Below are positions 12,913 through 17,042 of a stretch of 17,042 nt of DNA, in pieces; positions within the stretch are counted from its first letter, which is position 1, and each line of letters starts with the position of its first letter. Both the position numbers and the translations under genes were made by a program. The stretch is from Actinomycetes bacterium. Lineage in GTDB: Bacteria > Actinomycetota > Acidimicrobiia > Acidimicrobiales > RAAP-2. Where the stretch lies: assembly GCA_021801615.1 (NCBI GenBank), contig JAJYXS010000138.1, forward strand, positions 1 through 17,042, written 5' to 3'. Under the pieces are notes generated by a model that saw only the letters and a list, made by a program, of their open reading frames with translations, was not told where the DNA came from and ran no database searches.

Positions 12913-15900
12913 GTGACGACGCAGACACTGGTCGCAGGCTTTCTCGCCGATCACGATCCGCGGCGATGGTCAGCACCCAAGGGGACGCCCAGCAGCATCA
13001 CTCCGGAGGTGTTCTTCCTGGGCGAGGGTGATCACGCACTCGAAGTCGCGCTCGCTACCAGCCGGCACCGCCCGAAGGCTGACGACGTCCGCGCCCTCTG
13101 GAAGCTCCGGCAGGGCCGGCGGCCCAGCCCGCTCCTGCTCGTCGTCGCCTATGAGGACCGTGACGGTATCCGGGTCACCGTATGCGGTCCGGTCGGAGAG
13201 AACCCGCCTCTGGTTGTCGATCTCGAGCCCTCCCAGGTAGAGCGCCTGGCAGGTGCGGCACTGGCTGAGCCGAGCCGCCATGCAGCCGTGCGGCTCCTGG
13301 TTGCCATGCTGCCCGAGGTCGGCTCGGACCTTCCCGGGCTGCGCAACAGTGGGCTGCTCGCGACCCAGGAGCTCCGCCAGGGCGTGCCGCAGCGACACGA
13401 CTGGCCCGAGGCCTGCGCGAAGGGGAGGGAAGTCCTTTCGTTGCGGGGTCGGGCTCTCGTGGAGCGGCTCGGCTTCAGCGTCGAGCCGCTCAGCGTCACC
13501 TCGTCGGTGTTGAAGGTCAAGGATGCGAAGCGCGCCGTTGCGATCTTCCTCGACGAGGGAGAAGCGTTCGACGACGCCGGCGAACGGTTTGGCACGAGCC
13601 CGGTCTCCCAGGCGCTCGCGCTCGCCGACCGAGAAGGGCTTCCGTGGGTCGTTCTCACGAGAGCCCGCCAGGTTCGGCTGTACTCGGCCCGCGTCGACAC
13701 GGGCGTAGGAAGGAAGGGTCGGGCCGACACCTACGTCGAGGTCGATCTCGCGCTCCTTCCTGAGGACCACGCGGGGTTCGTGCCGCTGCTCTTCGGCGCT
13801 GGTGCCCTCGCCGAGCAGGGGACGATCGAAGAGATTCTCGAGCGCTCCGCCGACTTCGCCGCCGATCTCGGGGCACGTCTGCGCGACCGCGTCTACTTCG
13901 AGGCGGTGCCCCAGCTCGCCACCGCAATCGCCCGCGGCACCCACCGAGCGAATCCCGACGAGGCGGAGCTCGCCGACGCCTACGAGGAGACCCTCGTCGT
14001 GTTGTTCCGGCTCCTCTTCGTCGCCTATGCCGAGGACAAGGACCTCCTGCCCTACCGGACCAACAGCAGGTACAACGACCATTCGCTGAAGCGCCTGGCG
14101 CGTCGGCTCGCCGAGTGGCGCGCCAAGGACACCGCACCGTTCGACAGCCAGGCAACCGACCTGTGGGACGACGTACGCGCGCTCTGGCACGCGGTCGAAG
14201 CGGGCAACGCCGGATGGGGCGTCCCCGCCTACGACGGCGGGCTCTTCAGCGACGACCCAAAGGTCAATCCCGCTGGTGCGGCGATCGCCACGCTCTCGCT
14301 GTCCGATGCGGCGTTCGGTCCTGTTCTCACCGCCCTTTTGGTCGATGTCGGTCCCGACGGGGTCGTCGGACCCGTCGACTTCCGGAGCCTCTCGGTCCGT
14401 GAGTTCGGCACGATCTACGAGGGCCTGCTCGAGTCACGCCTTTCTGTCGCCCCGACCGACCTCTCTCTTGACCCTCAAGGGAACTTCGTCCCGGCCACCG
14501 GGCGGCACGAGAACGTCGTCGTGCACGCCGGTGAGGTCTACTTCCACAACCGCTCGGGGGCCCGCAAGGCGACCGGGTCCTATTTCACGAAACCCTTCGC
14601 CGTCGAGCACCTGCTCGACCACGCGCTCGATGCCGCTCTCGACGACCACCTCGCCTCGCTCGGCACACTGCTCGATTCCGGAGACGAAGCCGGTGCTGCC
14701 GATCGCTTCTTCGACTTCCGCTGTGCGGACCTCGCCATGGGTTCCGGTCACTTCCTCGTCGCCGCCGTCGACCGCATCGAGGCGAAGCTCTCAGCGTTCC
14801 TCTCCCTGCGTCCGATACCGCCCGTGCTCGCCGAGCTCGAACGGTTACGCGCCGCCGCCTTCGGAGCGCTCGGCGAGCTCGCCGACGGTGTGGAGATCGA
14901 GACGACGAGCCTGCTTCGCCGACAGGTCGCGCGGCGCTGCATCTACGGGGTCGACCGCAACCGTATCGCCGTCGAGCTGGCCCGCCTGGCGGTCTGGATC
15001 CATACCTTCGTGCCTGGCCTGCCTCTCTCCTTCCTCGACCACAACCTCGTCGAGGGCGACAGCCTGACCGGAATCGGGACGATCGACGAGGCGGTCGCCG
15101 TCTTGGAGCCGAGGTCCGAGGTCGGCCACCACTCGCTCTTCTCCGACCAGCTCACGGCGTTCCTCGCTCGGGCTAACAAGGCCTTGCGGCGCCTGGCCAC
15201 GATCAGCGAGACGACGACCGCCGAGGTGGCCGAGGCTCGCGCAGCCCACCTGGACGCGCTGGCGGCGGTCCAGCCGGCGAAGGATCTGTTCGACCTGCTC
15301 GTCTCCGTGCGGCTCGGGAAGGCCACTCCTCCCTATGGCATCAACGAGGAGCGTCTCGCAGCACACGAGGACCTTCGCGCTGCGCGCGAACTCGTGGCGT
15401 CGCTCGGATCACTGCATTTCCCGGTCGCCTTCCCCGAGGTCTTCTTGCGAGAGCGACCGGGCTTCGACGTCATCGTGGGCAACCCTCCATGGGAAGAAGC
15501 GACCGTCGAGGAGTTGGGTTTCTGGGCGCTGCGGTACCCGGGCCTGAAGAGCATGACCGCAGGTGAGCAGAAGACCGAGATCGCTCGCCTCCGACGCCGA
15601 CGCAAGGACCTGGTCGAGGAGTACGAGGTGGCGGTGGACGAAGCTGAGCAGCTTCGCTCCCTCTTGCTCGCCGGCCCCTACCCCGGCATGGGGCAAGGTG
15701 ACCCGGACCTCTACAAGGCGTTCTGTTGGCGCTTCTGGCAGCTCGCGCGGAATGGTGGCTCGATCGGGGTCGTGCTGCCCCGCTCGGCACTCTCGGCCGC
15801 CGGGAGCGCGCCCTGGCGCGAGGCCGTCCTCGACGGCGGCGCCTTCGACGACGTCACGATGCTGCTCAACAATGCCCAGTGGGTCTTCGAAGACGTCCAC

Positions 15901-16968
15901 CCCCAATACACCTTCGCTCTCGTAACGATCCGTAAAGGATCGGAGCGCTCGGGAGTGATCCACCTTCGGGGTCCCTATCCCAGCCTCAGCGCCTACCGCG
16001 CCGGGCTGAGCCACCCGCCGAGCCAGATCGCCGCGGCGGATCTGCGCACCTGGTCGGAGGGGGCCTCGTTCCCCCTCATCCCGACCGACCAGGCTCTCGG
16101 CATCTTCCTCAAGCTCCGCCGCCACCCGCGCCTGGATGCGCCCGACGGCTGGCGCGCACGTCCGGTACGCGAGTTCGACGCAACGAACGACAAGAGGCAC
16201 TTCGTCTTTGACGATGCCGACGCCGACTCCATGTGGCCGGTCTACAAGGGTGCCTCGTTCAACATCTGGGAGCCCGACACCGGCGTCTACTATGCCTGGG
16301 CCGAGCCGGCTGAGATCACCGAAGTCCTCCAGCGCAAGCGGCTCCGCCAGCACCGGACCGCACGCTCGGCGTTCGCCGAGATGCCTCGCGCCTGGGCTAC
16401 CGACCCTGCCACGCTGCCGTGCCTCCACCCGCGCATCGCCTTTCGTGATGTCGCCCGGGCGACGGACAGCAGGACGGTCATCGCTGCACTCCTTCCGCCC
16501 GAGGTGGTCATCACCAACCAGGCGCCCTACCTCCTTTGGCCCAAGGGCGACGAACGCGACCAGGCCTACCTCTTGGGAGTCCTCTGTTCCATCCCCCTCG
16601 ACTGGTACGCGCGCCGCGTGGTGGAGACGCACGTGAACTTCCACCTCTTCAACGCCTTCCCGATCCCCCGTCCCGACCGAGGCCACTTTCTCTGTCGCCG
16701 AGTGGAGGAGATCTCCGGTCGTCTCGCCGCGGTCGATCGCCGCTTCGCCGCCTGGGCGAAGTCGGTCGGCGTCCCGGTCGGGAGCGTGAAGGCCTCCGAG
16801 AAGGACGATCTCGTGGCCGAGCTCGACGCCGCCGTCGCACTGCTCTACGGCCTCGACGAAGCCGACCTCACCCATATCTTCGAGACCTTCCACGCCGGGT
16901 GGCACTATGAGGACCCCCTCGAGGCGGCACTCGCGCACATGCGCCGCTTGGGCAAGGGGGCGCAATGA
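12913..16968 (+). CDS. Large Eco57I/type IIG-like adenine-specific DNA methyltransferase, probable phage-defence component
   Basis: The protein has 1351 residues from the GTG at 12913 (AGGA at 12898-12901). The N-terminal third has a segment (about 200-260) that resembles the region normally carrying the nuclease fold of type IIG enzymes (LKVKDAKRAVAIFL, SPVSQALALADREGLPWVVLTRARQVRLYSA), but no convincing D...ExK set. A helical connector (about 350-385) and REFGTIYEGLLES (about 496) follow. The gamma-type N6-adenine methyltransferase core has GSYFTKP (555-561), SAM motif I DLAMGSGHFL (606-615), catalytic motif IV NPPW (857-860) and LYKAFCWRFWQLARNGGSIGVVLP (about 933). The target-recognition region ends at VNFHLFNAFPIPR (about 1241-1253). 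It would modify adenine in a host motif so that a partner effector attacks unmodified phage DNA. The next gene starts in an ATGA overlap. It could instead be a stand-alone type IIG enzyme or a BREX PglX relative; PglX is less likely given the neighbour. Confidence 0.88.
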   Translation: MTTQTLVAGFLADHDPRRWSAPKGTPSSITPEVFFLGEGDHALEVALATSRHRPKADDVRALWKLRQGRRPSPLLLVVAYEDRDGIRVTVCGPVGENPPLVVDLEPSQVERLAGAALAEPSRHAAVRLLVAMLPEVGSDLPGLRNSGLLATQELRQGVPQRHDWPEACAKGREVLSLRGRALVERLGFSVEPLSVTSSVLKVKDAKRAVAIFLDEGEAFDDAGERFGTSPVSQALALADREGLPWVVLTRARQVRLYSARVDTGVGRKGRADTYVEVDLALLPEDHAGFVPLLFGAGALAEQGTIEEILERSADFAADLGARLRDRVYFEAVPQLATAIARGTHRANPDEAELADAYEETLVVLFRLLFVAYAEDKDLLPYRTNSRYNDHSLKRLARRLAEWRAKDTAPFDSQATDLWDDVRALWHAVEAGNAGWGVPAYDGGLFSDDPKVNPAGAAIATLSLSDAAFGPVLTALLVDVGPDGVVGPVDFRSLSVREFGTIYEGLLESRLSVAPTDLSLDPQGNFVPATGRHENVVVHAGEVYFHNRSGARKATGSYFTKPFAVEHLLDHALDAALDDHLASLGTLLDSGDEAGAADRFFDFRCADLAMGSGHFLVAAVDRIEAKLSAFLSLRPIPPVLAELERLRAAAFGALGELADGVEIETTSLLRRQVARRCIYGVDRNRIAVELARLAVWIHTFVPGLPLSFLDHNLVEGDSLTGIGTIDEAVAVLEPRSEVGHHSLFSDQLTAFLARANKALRRLATISETTTAEVAEARAAHLDALAAVQPAKDLFDLLVSVRLGKATPPYGINEERLAAHEDLRAARELVASLGSLHFPVAFPEVFLRERPGFDVIVGNPPWEEATVEELGFWALRYPGLKSMTAGEQKTEIARLRRRRKDLVEEYEVAVDEAEQLRSLLLAGPYPGMGQGDPDLYKAFCWRFWQLARNGGSIGVVLPRSALSAAGSAPWREAVLDGGAFDDVTMLLNNAQWVFEDVHPQYTFALVTIRKGSERSGVIHLRGPYPSLSAYRAGLSHPPSQIAAADLRTWSEGASFPLIPTDQALGIFLKLRRHPRLDAPDGWRARPVREFDATNDKRHFVFDDADADSMWPVYKGASFNIWEPDTGVYYAWAEPAEITEVLQRKRLRQHRTARSAFAEMPRAWATDPATLPCLHPRIAFRDVARATDSRTVIAALLPPEVVITNQAPYLLWPKGDERDQAYLLGVLCSIPLDWYARRVVETHVNFHLFNAFPIPRPDRGHFLCRRVEEISGRLAAVDRRFAAWAKSVGVPVGSVKASEKDDLVAELDAAVALLYGLDEADLTHIFETFHAGWHYEDPLEAALAHMRRLGKGAQ

Positions 16969-17042
16969 GCCTTCCCGCCAAGCCGGAGTTCGCTACCAAC
17001 CGCCCGGGCGAACGGGTGGCCGACGCCATCTGCGCCCACCTC
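16965..17042 (+). CDS. 5' end of a gene coupled to the methyltransferase, possibly a PLD-like/SF2 helicase defence protein
   Basis: The ATG at 16965 overlaps the methyltransferase stop (ATGA) and has AAGGGGG at 16954-16960 as ribosome-binding site. Only 26 residues are visible, ending at the window edge, with the segment FATNRPGERVADAICAHL. From memory, an N-R-x-G-x-x-VA-x-A-x-x-x-HL pattern near the N-terminus is typical of large phospholipase-D-like/superfamily II helicase proteins encoded beside Eco57I-type methyltransferases in defence islands. That identification is inference from very little sequence. The reading frame and coupling are certain enough to call a real gene. Confidence 0.75.
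   Translation, partial: MSLPAKPEFATNRPGERVADAICAHL

Noticed and set aside
15409..16965. 518-residue minus-strand open frame opposite the methyltransferase
   Set aside because: Shadow of a gene with clear catalytic motifs; no motifs of its own.

Overview
The window is very GC-rich with strongly GC-biased third codon positions throughout. Most genes are packed in overlapping GTGA/ATGA pairs. The actinobacterial-type DnaX C-terminus, the short 4.5S-type SRP RNA and tRNA genes without an encoded CCA all suggest a high-GC actinobacterium. The class cannot be fixed from the sequence alone.

Region 1 (1-5560, + strand) is a tightly coupled catabolic run of five genes: the 3' part of a DapA-family aldolase/synthase, a 4,5-dihydroxyphthalate-decarboxylase-like protein, a class II aldolase-fold protein of the type that includes hydroxyaromatic decarboxylases, and two tandem UbiD-family prFMN decarboxylases. 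Three unrelated decarboxylase folds in one unit suggest stepwise removal of carboxylates from an aromatic or heteroaromatic polycarboxylate. The substrate is unknown, and no UbiX (prFMN synthase) gene is visible.

Region 2 (5561-10777) is housekeeping. guaA (GMP synthase, +) has a possible leaderless start. It runs tail to tail into a minus-strand operon that reads dnaX, recR, then a SixA-like histidine phosphatase. The ybaB gene often found between dnaX and recR is absent. Upstream of dnaX on the minus strand lies the SRP RNA gene ffs. Divergent from it on the + strand is tRNA-Ser(GGA). The interval between the two RNA genes holds an array of alternating CCAGGC/GCCTGG hexamers.

Region 3 (10778-12678) is accessory. 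A heavily frameshifted DDE-type transposase remnant (minus) and a small two-helix membrane protein gene (+) lie between tRNA-Ser (+) and tRNA-Lys(UUU) (-). The 3' ends of the two tRNA genes face each other, so the interval looks like an integration or turnover site.

Region 4 (12679-17042, + strand) starts what is probably a phage-defence module. It holds a 1351-residue Eco57I/type IIG-like adenine-specific DNA methyltransferase, translationally coupled (ATGA) to a second gene cut by the window edge. The first 26 residues of that gene recall the N-termini of large PLD-like/SF2 helicase proteins found beside such methyltransferases. The rest of the module lies beyond the window.
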